A stretch of DNA of 64,000 nt from Allodiplogaster sudhausi (taxonomy: Eukaryota; Nematoda; Chromadorea; Rhabditida; Diplogasteridae), in the NCBI GenBank assembly GCA_945643635.1, contig CALZFC010000133.1, positions 302,501 through 366,500 on the forward strand. Direction: 5' to 3'. A program made the position numbers and the translations under genes. Shown piece after piece: positions 1-11,690 of this stretch; within the stretch, counting starts at the first letter, position 1, and each line of letters opens with the position of its first letter. Below the pieces are notes generated by a model. The model was not told where the DNA came from. It saw only the letters and a program-made list of their open reading frames with translations, and searched no databases.

Positions 1-107
1 CTTTCCCATCCACTCACCTTGCATTCCTCTCTCTCATGGTGCGGTCGATGGTTCTTAGAAGAAGTTAACAGTACTGTAGGCGGTGGAGGCGAGAATAGGC
101 TTTCTTT

Positions 108-565
108 CTCTCTCAATCCAACTCTCCCTCTCCCTCTCTCTCCCTCTCTCTCTCTCTCTCTGTCTCCATCTCCTTCTCAATCTATCTTTCTCTCCCTTTA
201 CCTCTCTCTCTCTCTCTCTCTCTCTTTCTATTTATCACCCTAACTCTCACTCAATCTATCTTCTATCTCTTACTTCTCCATTCAGTGATATCTTAGTTTC
301 TCCCTATCTATACATCATTCATTGTCTTTATTTTATCCATCTTTTCAAGAGAAAGAGCTAGAGCTGTAGAGTGGTGGCTGTCACCAATTCGAACTGTCTT
401 CCTTGACAATACTTGAGATAAAAATGGCTCTAGACGAAGACAGAGAGATAAAAGGTGAGAGGGAGATTGAGAAGAGAAAAGGAGAGAGAGATAGATAGGC
501 AGAAAGAGAGAGATGGACAGAGATAGATAGGCAGAGAGAGAGAGAGAGATGGACAGAGATACACG
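108..565. repeat. CT/GA microsatellite tracts
   Basis: Two simple-repeat runs: a CT-rich run at about 108-240 and a GA-rich run at about 430-565, so the pair is roughly inverted. Open frames here are only repeated Ser/Leu codons and are not genes. No other feature is seen in bases 1-754. Confidence 0.9.
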
Positions 566-754
566 ATTCTCTCGAAGTTGGTGTGGGATTTATGGAGTAA
601 ATCATCTTTCTATTTTACGAGTATATTACTGTATTTTATTCTAAACCCCTTATAAATTTTCTTCGTTGGAAGTATTGATTTCGAAAGAGCTATGATAGAA
701 TGATAAATTAATGATACATTTTTCGAAGTTTTAAAAAAAAGGTACCAAATGCAG

Positions 755-2372
755 GAAGTTGTCTTTGTCCATTCGTCAGTTGGCAATTTTGCACGAAGAG
801 ATGCTATTCGGCGCTCTTTTGGCAGCGACGCAGTCAAGCGAAGGGTAGTTTATTTATTTTATTTGTAGTAATATCTTGTCTTTTTGTCATTTTCATTATA
901 AACGCTAAAACGGTTTTTATATTAAGACTTTCTGTGTGGTTAACGCTCACATTTTTTACATGTTTTGATTATCTAAACGTATAAAGTATATGTAGTACAC
1001 AAAAAACTTAATCATAGTTTTTTTTTGCCTGACTGTGACACAGGAGGGATAGGGAGTTGTAGTCTTTCTGCTCCGTTTCGCGTTTACCCCCTCCCCCCTC
1101 CCCCCGTCCAGCTCGGCTTCAGTCTCTTCTTCGTGCTCGGCTGGTCTGGCCGTGTTCTTCTCGAAGAGCGCGTTCACGCGGAGAGCGCCCTCCATCGTGA
1201 CGTCATCCAGCAGCAATTCACTGATTCTTACGCCAACATCACAATCAAGGTGCAACCTTGATTAAAGAATCGCGGGCCGGGCCAGCTTGCATATCTGGGT
1301 GGGATACATCTTGTCCTCCTCCAGGCCCTCTCATGGCTCCGCTTCATGCGTGACTTCTGCTCCTCCGCTCGCTTCGTCGTCAAACTCGACGATGACGTCA
1401 TCTTCTCTCCTGCTGCTTTTTTCCGCAACCTGCCGACTCTTCAGGTACACGTGCACTTTAATATCTCGCAGACCAAAGATCAAAGATCGTTAAAGATCAA
1501 AGATCATTTAAGACCAAAGATCAATGATCAAAGGCCACCGAGAACATTACAGGGCTCCAGCATCTATTGCCTTGTTTGGCGTCGGCAGCCAGTGAGACGG
1601 TGGCCGAGCAGTAAGTGGTACGGTGGAATCTTAAATTACGGTGGCACCATAAAGTCGGCCGTATCATAAATTATGAAGTGTAGCTTTTGTCCACATAGTG
1701 AAGAATAGACATGCATTAAATTTTCAGCTTGCATTTTGCTAGCCATTAGGTACTTGGTGAAGGTAGTTATGTGAAGTGAAGTTAAGGTACCTGCCATTTT
1801 CGGTGTGGCGCGACGACTTCTTCCCTGATTACTGTAGCGGCAGCGCTTACATCATCGCGGCCGATCTCGCCGCGCCGCTAGTCGCTGCAGCCGAACGAGC
1901 GCCATTCTATATTCATGTTGGTCCGACTATTATGAAAAGGAAGAATCAGGGTTACGGTGGCACTATTATTAACATTCTGATTATGGTAGCACCAAAAGTC
2001 AGCTTCAGTTCTTCTAGATTGACGACGTCTTCATCACTGGCATACTGGCTGCTCAAGTGGACGCTCGCCTAGTAAATCGTGGAGAATGGTAAGTCTGCCT
2101 AGATCCCGGCCCGCCTTTTCTTCCAGCATTTGTTCCCTCGGTCAGGGCCGCCATTTGATTAACTCGCCTGAACATCTCTCAATTGATCTGCAAAAAGTTA
2201 AGCTCTTTTCAAATATATACATTTTTTTATATTATCTACCGTTGTGTTCAACTGTAATTGGGAGCGGAAGAAAACTTCCTTGAGGTGGGCCCTCGATCCG
2301 TCTACTTCATTACGTCTCTTCATGAAAGGCTCGGTTATCTTTGCGCTTCTGCCTCAGCCAGAGGAACAGTAG
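755..2372 (+). CDS. GT31 beta-1,3-galactosyltransferase-like, C-terminal exons (5' end missing)
   Basis: Type II Golgi enzymes of this family transfer galactose or GlcNAc from a UDP-sugar. Exons fitted by frame: 755-844 (VHSSVGNFARRDAIRRSFG region), 1112-1249 (FFVLG, then HRDVIQQQFTDSY), 1325-1444 (KLDDDV, the DxD metal and UDP-sugar site), about 1782-1916 (PDYCSGSAYI), 2018-2088 (DDVFITGIL), and probably 2285-2372 (LFMKGSVIF, then stop TAG). The first four boundaries are phase 0. Exon 5 ends in phase 2 at a strong GTAAGT donor, and the last exon restores the frame. Residue order matches GT31: the R-xx-IR-x-S/T-[FW]-G start, FVLG, DSY, DDD, YCSG, then the E/D-DV-F/Y motif. The N-terminal membrane anchor and stem are not found in bases 1-754 and may lie upstream of the window. 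The final exon is less certain. The palindrome arm begins inside exon 3 at 1422. Confidence 0.75.
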
Positions 2373-3627
2373 AAGGCGTGGATTGAGAGGGGAAGAAAGG
2401 GGATTTAGAGTTGTCTCGTGAGGGATCTTTTCCCTCGATTTATATTATATTCTTCTACTTGATCTCTCCATCCATGTTTCGAAGCAAGCAATCATTCATT
2501 TATTACTATGTAAGATATCTTTTCTCTTTTCTTTGCCAAGTTGCTGGCACTTTATTCGAATTCCGAAGAGACAGTAGATCACTTGGCATACTGTAGCTCA
2601 GCCTGCTGTAGAGTAAAAATTGTCAATATTTTTTTTAACAAATAACAAGTTTATGCTCAACGGCTAACAGTTAGCCAAATAACTTAAGCAATATTTCATG
2701 CTGATTTCTCTCCCATCCTTCCTTATTCCTTGCACTCTCGGCTGTCGTCCTCAAGTGCATTCTAATTATGCAATCATGTAAGAATTAACGCGTCAGTCTG
2801 CCATGCCCTGCACATTGTGAGCGGTTGCTCTTCCCTTTCCTCGCCCAATTCTTTGGCTGTCGTCAGGCAGATTGTTAAATAAAGCATTCTTGAGCCAGTT
2901 CCCAGTCCCATTCAAGCCCTAACGACAGCGAAGAAGCCGGAAAGCTTCGCTACAACCAAACCATAATCAGCTTATTTCTTATTCGATAAGTTGTTTCATT
3001 TTTCATATATTACCGTAAACTGCGAAAAGCCCTTCAAGGGAATTTCACAGTGGAAATTTTTTTATCAATGCATTGTCGGATATTGTTTTACCACACAACA
3101 GCATAAGAAGGAGTCGCCACAATTTACAAGAAGCCAAGAGACCAACGAAATTGCAAAGACATGGATACAGAAAAAATGTACGGACTTCAACGACAGATAA
3201 AAGAGAAATGAGATAATCGAATAAGAGAAAGATGAGACGAAAGATGTGAACACAAAAAAAAATATTTAGGGAAAAGTGATCGAGCTGACCTCATTTTTAC
3301 ATTGCGCTTGATTTACAGAAACATTACGAAATAACAAAAATGAAATTAGCATGAAAGAAGTATTTTTTGAAAAAAGTGCAAGGTAAAATCTTGTTTTACG
3401 TTTTAAAAAGATTGCACTTTCATTGTCTATTAGTTGTTGTTTCGTTTTCCATCGCAATTTACCTTACGCACTTTTTTCGCATCGCAACTGAATATTATGT
3501 GGACAGCAGTAGAAAACGTGACTTGGCATACAAGAGAATGGAGAAATTATAATATCTGAATGTAAAAATTGCAAATTATTCTCTCGTTTGCATCCCAAAT
3601 TACGCAAATTATTCCATCCTCCGGCCC
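2373..3627 (+). other. Upstream region of A1 (conserved family-A 5' block)
   Basis: No gene seen. The stretch from about 2700 recurs upstream of other A genes (7130, 20.3-21.3, 24.2-25.4, 35.3 kb and the mirror). Shared landmarks are a block around 2710-2890 ending in TTAAATAAAGC, a TTTCATATAT..ACCG motif near 3000, and a TTGCACTTTCATTGTC motif near 3412. Short open frames here are not preserved between copies and were left out. Confidence 0.6.
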
Positions 3628-3635
3628 TATAAAAG
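3628..3635 (+). promoter_or_regulatory. TATA box of A1
   Basis: TATAAAAG in the context CCGGCCCTATAAAAG, about 190 bp before the A1 ATG. The same context precedes A2 to A7, so it is conserved beyond chance. Confidence 0.65.
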
Positions 3636-3819
3636 TAGGCCCATTGGTGTCCACAATCATTGTGCTTCTCTGGTTCTTCTCCGGCTCTTCCCTCATCGCT
3701 TCTGCTTATCGCCAACGCTTCTCGGATCTCCAACCGCTGGTTTCTTACTGCGATTTGCTAATAATATTGCTCACATAATGTTCGTGAAAAAGTCGAACTT
3801 TTGTTTTCTTTCAGTAATC

Positions 3820-5711
3820 ATGCGAAAGAAAGCGGCCATCCCGGCCCTCTTCTCTTTCATCATCGCTATTATGGGTTCGTTTAAAAATGAATATTAATTG
3901 AAACAATTAAACTGAAATGTTATTCACGCAAAAAAATTGCTCAAGTATAAAAAAAGAAAAATTAACCAACTTTCAGCTGGCCAGATTTCGGCTCCGGATA
4001 TCGACTACTATGAACGCGGTATGTCCACGATTGGCTTCTCTAACCTGACAATCGACAACGCGTTCTACGAGGTACACATGCGCAGGGGTGGCTGCTGGGC
4101 AACCACTAAACATGAGAAGATTACTGATTATATTGCAAACATTCAATTAAAGTGGCCGGGAATTCACTTACGAATGCGCACAATTTTGCCTTGCAAGGAG
4201 GCAAAATTGTGAGAATTCGTAAGTGATATATAGAAAAGTTAAGAAAAAAATTAAATTGGTCAACGGTAGTGAGATATTTTGATAAATGCAAAGCATATAT
4301 TTTCTCTAGAACGTGGAATACATCCTCAACAAGACGAAGGGAAATCCCAGCGAAGGCTGCCAGTACGGACTTGCTCTGGCCGTCTTGCCCAACCTGCAAT
4401 ATTTTGGTAATACGTTTTGGTAATTCTTTCCTGTAATTCTCTTTGTGACCACTGTGGTATTTTTTCTCACAATATAAAATATAATTATGACAATAAACTC
4501 CGCAGGTTTTGAGCGTGTTGAGCACAATTTTCAATTCTTGCACTTTTCCTGCTTAGCGATTGAACTCAAAAAATTTCTTATGCCCATTCATTTTCTTTGC
4601 AGATGGATGCTATGTCGGAGCGAGACACGAAGCGAATTCAAGTGCGGACCTGTTGACTGATGAGCAAGCAAAGGACGATGACGTCGTCAAGGAGGAGATC
4701 AAGAAACTTGCCTTTCATTGGTTCGTAACCGAGAAAATTTGGAGTGTCTAAGTAAGAGCGAAATCTAATTGCAAATGTTGAATAAAAGAAAGAAGTTTGT
4801 GTGGAAAGGAAATTCAATGGTTAGTAGTATCAGACGAGAAATACACGGGTCAGTGTCTTCTCTGTCTTCTCTGACCACGAGTATAAGGATTTTGACTCAT
4901 TTAAGGATCTTGAATGGAAAGCGTTTCAACGTTTCTCATGTGAATCTGAAGGGACTGGACAACGACAAGAAAAAAGTCCGTCAGCTGGCGTACTATGTCT
5001 AGCTCAGAGGCGGAAAGCTCACTGCTTATGCGGAGGGGGCTGATTTGGATGCAGCCTGCTGCATGCGTCTGCCCTCCAAGTCCTCAGCTGCTGCCTCCCC
5101 TCCAACTGCTTCCTATCCAAAGTATCCCCTTATCAACACCGGCCGCCATAACCTCACAATCAAGGGACGCGAGTACAAGAACGTCCCCTACTTTTATTAT
5201 GAGAAGTCTTTCATCAATTGGAATGAAAGGCCGATCTGCCCGGATGGCCTCAAGCATGCCATAATTCCCTCAAAGGTGAGATTTTTATTTGTTTGAAATA
5301 GAAATGAAAAAAAAATGTGATTGCACAGCTTGCAAAGTCTGTCCTCGATGAATGACATCTGATCAGGAGTCTGCCGAGTTCGCTAACTGCTGGGTTTCGA
5401 TTCGCTTCGTCGGCAGCACGACTGTTGGGCCTGGCGAGGACGCGAACAATGCCACTTTCAAGCGTAGCCGCCTTCAGTGGATGCTCGATGGAGAAGGAGT
5501 TGGCGCGGTTCCGGATGAGCTTTGGTGGAAGCCGAATGAGCCGGCTAATTCTTGGGAGGACCTTCCAAATGGCTTCGTGAGATATGGAGAGAATGCCGTG
5601 TATAGTGACAAGTATTCGATTCAATATCCCTGCTGCATGGATCTCTCCCCGCCCACCACAACCACCACTGCTCCCGCTACCACACCCAGCCGCTCCTCAG
5701 GTCGACAATGA
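3820..5711 (+). pseudogene. A1: family A secreted two-module protein, one nonsense codon
   Basis: Six exons: 3820-3874, 3977-4071, 4310-4406, 4603-4720, 4906-5275, 5367-5711 (359 codons if the internal stop is ignored). Exon 1 is a signal peptide starting MRKKAAIPALFSF. Family landmarks are present: LTI near residue 43, C-Q-Y-G, GCYVGARHEA, W-I-L-N-G, ACCMRLPSK, then CPDG, CWVSIRFVG, W-M-L-D-G, YPCCMDL and a Thr/Pro tail. All phases are consistent and donors and acceptors are canonical. The codon matching Trp in A7 (LAYIVW) is TAG at 5000-5002, which would stop translation before the first CCM motif. The same stop is in the right-arm copy. A TTTCAG acceptor sits 5 nt before the ATG. The family is not one I recognise. 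Confidence 0.8.
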
Positions 5712-6287
5712 GTTTTGGCATTTAGCTACATTGAGCTCATATATATTACAGCTATAGACTTTATTACTGGCAATCATCTCGATTCAATGAGATCATTCAT
5801 TCAGGCAACACCCATTTCTCGTGCTTCAGCCTCTCGCTCCTTCTGCTCATCCCCTTCATTATCTAGAGTTTTGGGGAAAAAAAAGTTTTATGTTTATCCG
5901 CGTTGTTTCCGTTCTTGGCAGACAAAGCAAGCATAAAAAGGTTGGGAAGAAGGGAAGAACTCGTTCTCTGGACTGTTCGCATTTCACACAGAAAAACATG
6001 TTCAATTCCGAGTTATGTCTCGAAATGTTCCAAGCTTTTGAAGTAAACATTTAACTTTAAAATTAATATTTCTCAATTATCATTTCATTGTTCGATTCCG
6101 TTTTGAAAATAAATTAAGCAATAAAGTTCCAGATGATGATCTTATTATTTTAAAAATTCCGAAATATTCCCAAATGTTAGTTTACGTGATATCATGAAAG
6201 TGAAAGATTTCTTTTCTTCTGAATAATATTCTGGATTAATACTTGATATTAACTTGACAAGATATTGCTTGTCCATTTTATTGGAAT
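5712..6287. other. Spacer after A1
   Basis: AT-rich, no supported gene. It contains the 3' flank of A1 and the start of the D1 leader (TTGATATTAACTTGACAAGATAT near 6243), a leader that recurs before other D units. Confidence 0.5.
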
Positions 6288-6870
6288 TTGGAGGGCCGCC
6301 TCGAAAAAGAAAAAAAGAAAATGATTCTCGCTCATTTCACCCGACTGCCCTTTCGGTGCTCGGTTGACTCCTCCGAGTCTCTTCTCCTTCTTTCCACATT
6401 CTTTTTCCTCCCCTTCCCTCCTTCCCTCTTCTCCGTTCTCCTGATCTCTCTCATTCTCTGCCTTGTTGCTTTTCAACTGGCCGTGCTTGGTGCATTTGCA
6501 GACGAAGAGTGCACAACATTTCCTTGCTTATTCGATGTTATGGTTAAAATAAGATGTTATGGTTAAAATATGAAACTGAGTACAAGAAGTAGAATAAAAG
6601 TACAAGCTATCAGAGATATTGACTAAAGATCAATCAAATAAGTTCCCGTAGGATTACATTGTGTTTTGAGGGTGAGTACTTCAACATGGAAAGTCTTCCA
6701 CAAATGCAATAATAGCAAATCCAATGAGACCTCATTTTTTCTTTCTGGCCGCAAACCGTAGAAATGCCAGGATTTGGGCAGCAATTGTATTGATCTATCC
6801 CAGAATTCTACCTTTAATGGAGCCGTCGCCAATTCTTGATTCCTCCAGAAAATAAATAGAGCATTTTGTA
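6288..6870 (+). pseudogene. D1: decayed relative of family C
   Basis: The first block (6321-6560) has a hydrophobic leader and a segment reading ADEECTTFP after an acceptor-like TTTGCAG. The second block (about 6680-6835) resembles family C exon 3, with HKCNNSKSNETSFF, then a frame change. The 3' block (AATAAATAGAGCATTTTGTAACGCAATC, near 6849) is the same as that after C genes. Frames are not continuous between blocks, so I call it a remnant. It lies between A1 and A2. Confidence 0.55.
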
Positions 6871-7974
6871 ACGCAATCGTGAAAATGTGAGTTTCTCTCT
6901 AGTAATCGAAATTTTTCATTTACTGTTGAATATCTTCTCGAGTTATAAAGAGTAAAATATTACAAAAAAAGTCATGAAAATTTTTCAGTAACAAGTTCGA
7001 AATGTATGAGATTGTAATATGCAAATTAATGTAAATTAAGACATAGCAAACATATGTATGCTCAACGGCTAAGCCAAATAATTTATGCAATATGCAAGCA
7101 AACCACAATGTGACCTTGTCATGCTGATTCCTTACCCATCCTTCCTAATCCCTTGCACTCTCGGCTGACGCCCTCAAGTCCATTCTAATTATGCAATCAC
7201 GTAAGAATTAACATGCCAGTCTGCCATGCCTCGCTCATGGTGAGCGGTTGCTCTTCCTTTTCCTCGCCCTATTCCCCCGTCAGGCAGATTGTTAAATAAA
7301 GCGTTAATGAACCAGTTCAAATTCCCATTCAAACAAAAGAACGCAATAAAGCCTTAAAGCTTCGTTACAACCAAACCGTAATCAGATTATTTCTTATTCG
7401 TTGTTTCATTTTTCATATATCACCGAAAACTGCAAAGAGACCTCAAGGGAATTTCACAGTGGAAATTTTTTAACCAATGCATTGTTCGATATTGTTTACC
7501 TTACGAACAGTTAGGAGATCCTTGAGTGAAAGAAAGAACAGACGAAAGAGGTCGATAAAAATATATTAAGTGTAAATTGCCTCAAGGGTATTCGAGCCGA
7601 GAACACGACCAAAGGCAAAAAAGATTTGATGAAAAGTGATCGAATTGAGCGCCTCAACTGGTTTGATTTCCACAGAAACATTATGAAATTGCAAAAATCA
7701 AATTGGCACGTTGAAATTGCTTGTGAAAAAAGTGAATGGTAACACGCGTTTCATGTTTTAAGAAGATTGCACTTTCATTGTCTACTGGTTGTTATTTTGT
7801 TTTCATTTCCATTTATCTTACGTACTTTTCCTCATCGCAACTGAGTATTATGTGGACAGCAGTAGAAAACGTGGCATGGCATACAAGAGAATGAAGGAAT
7901 TCTAATATCTGCATGTAAAAATTGCACTATTCCCTCGCTTCAAAAATTACTCAAATTATTCGATCCTCCGGCCC
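6871..7974 (+). other. Upstream region of A2
   Basis: Family-A 5' block again, about 1 kb, aligned by eye to 2640-3627 with small indels. No coding evidence. Confidence 0.55.
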
Positions 7975-7981
7975 TATAAAA
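7975..7981 (+). promoter_or_regulatory. TATA box of A2
   Basis: TATAAAA in the conserved CCGGCCCTATAAAA context, about 165 bp before the A2 ATG. Confidence 0.6.
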
Positions 7982-8141
7982 TACGGCCCAATTGGCTCAA
8001 CAATCATTGTGCTTCTTTGGTTCTTCTCCGGCTCTTCCCTCATCGCTTCTGCTTATCGCTGGTTTCTTACTGCGATTTGATACTAATATTGCTCACATAA
8101 TTTTCGGGAAAAAATCGAACTTGTGTTTTCTTTCAGTAAAC

Positions 8142-8608
8142 ATGCGAAAGAAAGTGGCCTTCGCGGCCCTCTTCTCTTTCATCATCTCTTTTATATGTTT
8201 GTTTAAAAGTAATTGAAACAATTAAACTGAAATATTATTCAAGCAAAAAATCATTTGCTCTAGTATTAAAGGATGGAAAATAAACCAACTTTCAGCTGGC
8301 CAGATTTCGGCAACGGATATCGACTACTATGAACGCGGCATGTCCACGATTGGCTTCTCTAACCTGACAATCAACAACACCGTCTATGAGGTTCGCGGGC
8401 GAAAATTTAGATATTTCAGGATTAATTATTTTGCCAAAATTCACTCTTGGATTTGCGCCATTGCTTATGTGGAGGCGGCTAATAGGGATTCCGCCTGCTG
8501 CATGGGTCTGCCCTCCAAGACCTCAGCTGCTGCCTCTCCCTCAAATGAGCTAGAGAACATATGACTTAGAGAGACGCGACTACAATTGTCAAGAAAATTC
8601 AATTCATA
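8142..8608 (+). pseudogene. A2, left-arm copy: exons 1-2 only
   Basis: Exon 1 is 8142-8196 (signal peptide, MRKKVAFAALFSF) and exon 2 is 8296-8390 (YYERGMSTIGFSN, NLTINNT), in phase as in A7. Intron 2 contains a misplaced piece of exon 5 at about 8462-8545 (SACCMGLPSK). The copy ends at the inner palindrome border at 8608, where the sequence passes into minus-strand exon 6 of the other copy. It cannot make a family A protein. Confidence 0.8.
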
Positions 8609-10419
8609 CCGCGCCAACTCCTTTTCCATCGAGCATCCATTGGAGGTGGATTCGCTTGACTGTCACGTTGTTATGGTCCACGCCAGGCGCAGGAGTCGGA
8701 CTGCCGACAAAGCCAATCGATACCCAGCAACCAAATAGTCCGACGAACTCCTGCAGAAGTGAGAGCTACACTTTATTGCATTCATTGAGAACATCTACTT
8801 AAAAAAACCCTTTGAAGGGATTATGGCATGCTTGAGGCCATCCGGGCAGATCGGCGTCTCATTCCAATTCGTGAATTTCTTAGAATAAAAAAAATATGGG
8901 ACGTTCTTATACTCGTGTCCCTTGATGGTGAGATCATGGCGGCCGGAGTTGATGAGGGGAAAACGAGGATAGGAAGGAGTTGGAGGGGAGGCAGCAGCTG
9001 AAGAATTGGAGGGCAGACGCATGCAGCAGGCAAACCCCTCATCAGTTGGCGCAAGAGCAAAGACGCGAAAACGTTCACGCGCTTTCCGTTCAAGATCCTT
9101 AAAAGAATCGGTTTAAAACAAAAGTTGTAAAAAGAAAACCTCACTTTTTTAAATATAGATTTTTTGTGTTTTCGAATTTTTGGCCAGAGAAAACTATTTT
9201 ACCACCACGACAACAAATTTATAATATCATAGCCCTTATTGTCATACTCACTTTAGTAGCATTTCTTAGCCATATGTGCCGGCGAATTACTTGTAATGGC
9301 TGCATAAATTGTATGCATTTTAATGTTTAATATTACTAGCCATTGAATTTCCTTACCACAAAATTACCTCAGTTTTGGTTATGGAAAATGTGTGAATTTA
9401 AAAAAAAAGTATGTTTTGTTTTAGAAGAATATTTTTTTCTTAACGAATACAAATCCCTTACTTATTGTCAGACCCTCCAAATTTTCTCGGTTACGAACCA
9501 ACGAAAGTCAAGTTTCTTGATCTCCTGCTCGACGAAGTTATAGTCGTTTGCTTGGTCCTCGGTCAACAACCCCGCATTCTGATTCGCTTCGTGTCTCGCT
9601 CCGACAATACACGATACTGCAAAGGAAGTATTTCCACTTTCCTGACTACAGCATGCTGATCTTCCTACAAGTTTTGCGTTTAATCGCTCACTAGGAAAAG
9701 TGGGAGAAACAATTGTGCTCAACACCTTCAAACTTGGTGATTTAAAAACGATACTAGGAAAATGGTTGGGATCTTTCTTCACAAATTCCAGGCTAGGAAA
9801 GACGGCTAAAACGAGTCCGTGCTGGCAGCCTTCGCTGGGATCTCCAATCGTGTCGTTGAAGATATACTCCACATTCTAGAAAAAATATGCTTTGCATTTT
9901 TGATTTTTCATCATGCTGCGACTGCTGTTTAAAGGGACAATGTTTAAAGGCATATGAATTGAATTTTCTTGACAATTGTAGTCGCGTCTCTCTAAGTCAT
10001 ATGTTCTCTAGCTCATTTGAGGGAGAGGCAGCAGCTGAGGTCTTGGAGGGCAGACCCATGCAGCAGGCGGAATCCCTATTAGCCGCCTCCACATAAGCAA
10101 TGGCGCGAATCCAAGAGTGAATTTTGGCAAAATAATTAATCCTGAAATATCTAAATTTTCGCCCGCGAACCTCATAGACGGTGTTGTTGATTGTCAGGTT
10201 AGAGAAGCCAATCGTGGACATGCCGCGTTCATAGTAGTCGATATCCGTTGCCGAAATCTGGCCAGCTGAAAGTTGGTTTATTTTCCATCCTTTAATACTA
10301 GAGCAAATGATTTTTTGCTTGAATAATATTTCAGTTTAATTGTTTCAATTACTTTTAAACAAACATATAAAAGAGATGATGAAAGAGAAGAGGGCCGCGA
10401 AGGCCACTTTCTTTCGCAT
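8609..10419 (-). pseudogene. A2', right-arm copy with exons 1 to 6, damaged
   Basis: Read on the minus strand: exon 1 10365-10419, exon 2 10171-10265, exon 3 from about 9876 down (VEYIFNDTIGDPSEGC), exon 4 about 9508-9626 (CIVGARHEA, QEIKKLDFRW), exon 5 about 8829-9101, exon 6 about 8609-8750 (FGCWVSIGFVG, LQWMLDGKGVGA). Exon 5 has lost roughly 100 bp between NGKRVNV and the CCM motif, with a frame change. The exon 3 donor reads TTT|GTGAAG, which does not fit the phase-1 exon 4. Exon 6 is cut at the palindrome border 8608/8609, losing the second CCM and the tail. Confidence 0.75.
10016..10099 (-). other. Exon-5 patch inside intron 2 of A2'
   Basis: Mirror of 8462-8545. About 84 bp matching family A exon 5 (the ACCM-LPSK region) replaces a short stretch of intron 2; flanks on both sides are intron 2 sequence by comparison with A7 (36642-36790). 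Confidence 0.75.
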
Positions 10420-10579
10420 GTTTACTGAAAGAAAACACAAGTTCGATTTTTTCCCGAAAATTATGTGAGCAATATTAGTATCAAATCGCAGTAAGAAACC
10501 AGCGATAAGCAGAAGCGATGAGGGAAGAGCCGGAGAAGAACCAAAGAAGCACAATGATTGTTGAGCCAATTGGGCCGTA

Positions 10580-10586
10580 TTTTATA
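10580..10586 (-). promoter_or_regulatory. TATA box of A2'
   Basis: Mirror of 7975-7981. Confidence 0.6.
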
Positions 10587-11690
10587 GGGCCGGAGGATCG
10601 AATAATTTGAGTAATTTTTGAAGCGAGGGAATAGTGCAATTTTTACATGCAGATATTAGAATTCCTTCATTCTCTTGTATGCCATGCCACGTTTTCTACT
10701 GCTGTCCACATAATACTCAGTTGCGATGAGGAAAAGTACGTAAGATAAATGGAAATGAAAACAAAATAACAACCAGTAGACAATGAAAGTGCAATCTTCT
10801 TAAAACATGAAACGCGTGTTACCATTCACTTTTTTCACAAGCAATTTCAACGTGCCAATTTGATTTTTGCAATTTCATAATGTTTCTGTGGAAATCAAAC
10901 CAGTTGAGGCGCTCAATTCGATCACTTTTCATCAAATCTTTTTTGCCTTTGGTCGTGTTCTCGGCTCGAATACCCTTGAGGCAATTTACACTTAATATAT
11001 TTTTATCGACCTCTTTCGTCTGTTCTTTCTTTCACTCAAGGATCTCCTAACTGTTCGTAAGGTAAACAATATCGAACAATGCATTGGTTAAAAAATTTCC
11101 ACTGTGAAATTCCCTTGAGGTCTCTTTGCAGTTTTCGGTGATATATGAAAAATGAAACAACGAATAAGAAATAATCTGATTACGGTTTGGTTGTAACGAA
11201 GCTTTAAGGCTTTATTGCGTTCTTTTGTTTGAATGGGAATTTGAACTGGTTCATTAACGCTTTATTTAACAATCTGCCTGACGGGGGAATAGGGCGAGGA
11301 AAAGGAAGAGCAACCGCTCACCATGAGCGAGGCATGGCAGACTGGCATGTTAATTCTTACGTGATTGCATAATTAGAATGGACTTGAGGGCGTCAGCCGA
11401 GAGTGCAAGGGATTAGGAAGGATGGGTAAGGAATCAGCATGACAAGGTCACATTGTGGTTTGCTTGCATATTGCATAAATTATTTGGCTTAGCCGTTGAG
11501 CATACATATGTTTGCTATGTCTTAATTTACATTAATTTGCATATTACAATCTCATACATTTCGAACTTGTTACTGAAAAATTTTCATGACTTTTTTTGTA
11601 ATATTTTACTCTTTATAACTCGAGAAGATATTCAACAGTAAATGAAAAATTTCGATTACTAGAGAGAAACTCACATTTTCACGATTGCGT

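Larger units (their letters stand above)
1422..8608. repeat. Left arm of large inverted duplication
   Basis: Bases 1422-8608 reappear as reverse complement at 9953-16820. Paired coordinates sum to 18561 over the inner 5 kb, shift to 18563 near 2.1-2.6 kb through small indels, and to 18242 outside a 321-bp segment (1740-2060) that only this arm has. Inner parts (3.57-8.61 kb) look identical; single-base differences collect at 2.1-3.5 kb. The arm contains GT31 exons, genes A1 and A2 and decayed unit D1. The outer breakpoint is inside a GT31 exon; the inner one is in intron 2 of A2. Confidence 0.97.

Noticed and set aside
19..361. Open frames in the CT-rich tract
   Set aside because: Only Ser/Leu/Pro codons from a CTCTCT microsatellite; no start context, splice structure or paralogue.
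5250..5624. Minus-strand 124-codon frame overlapping A1 exon 6
   Set aside because: Antisense shadow; the plus strand has splice sites, phases and paralogues in its favour.
9343..9543. Plus-strand open frames in the palindrome spacer
   Set aside because: They are antisense to A2' exon 4 and its introns.
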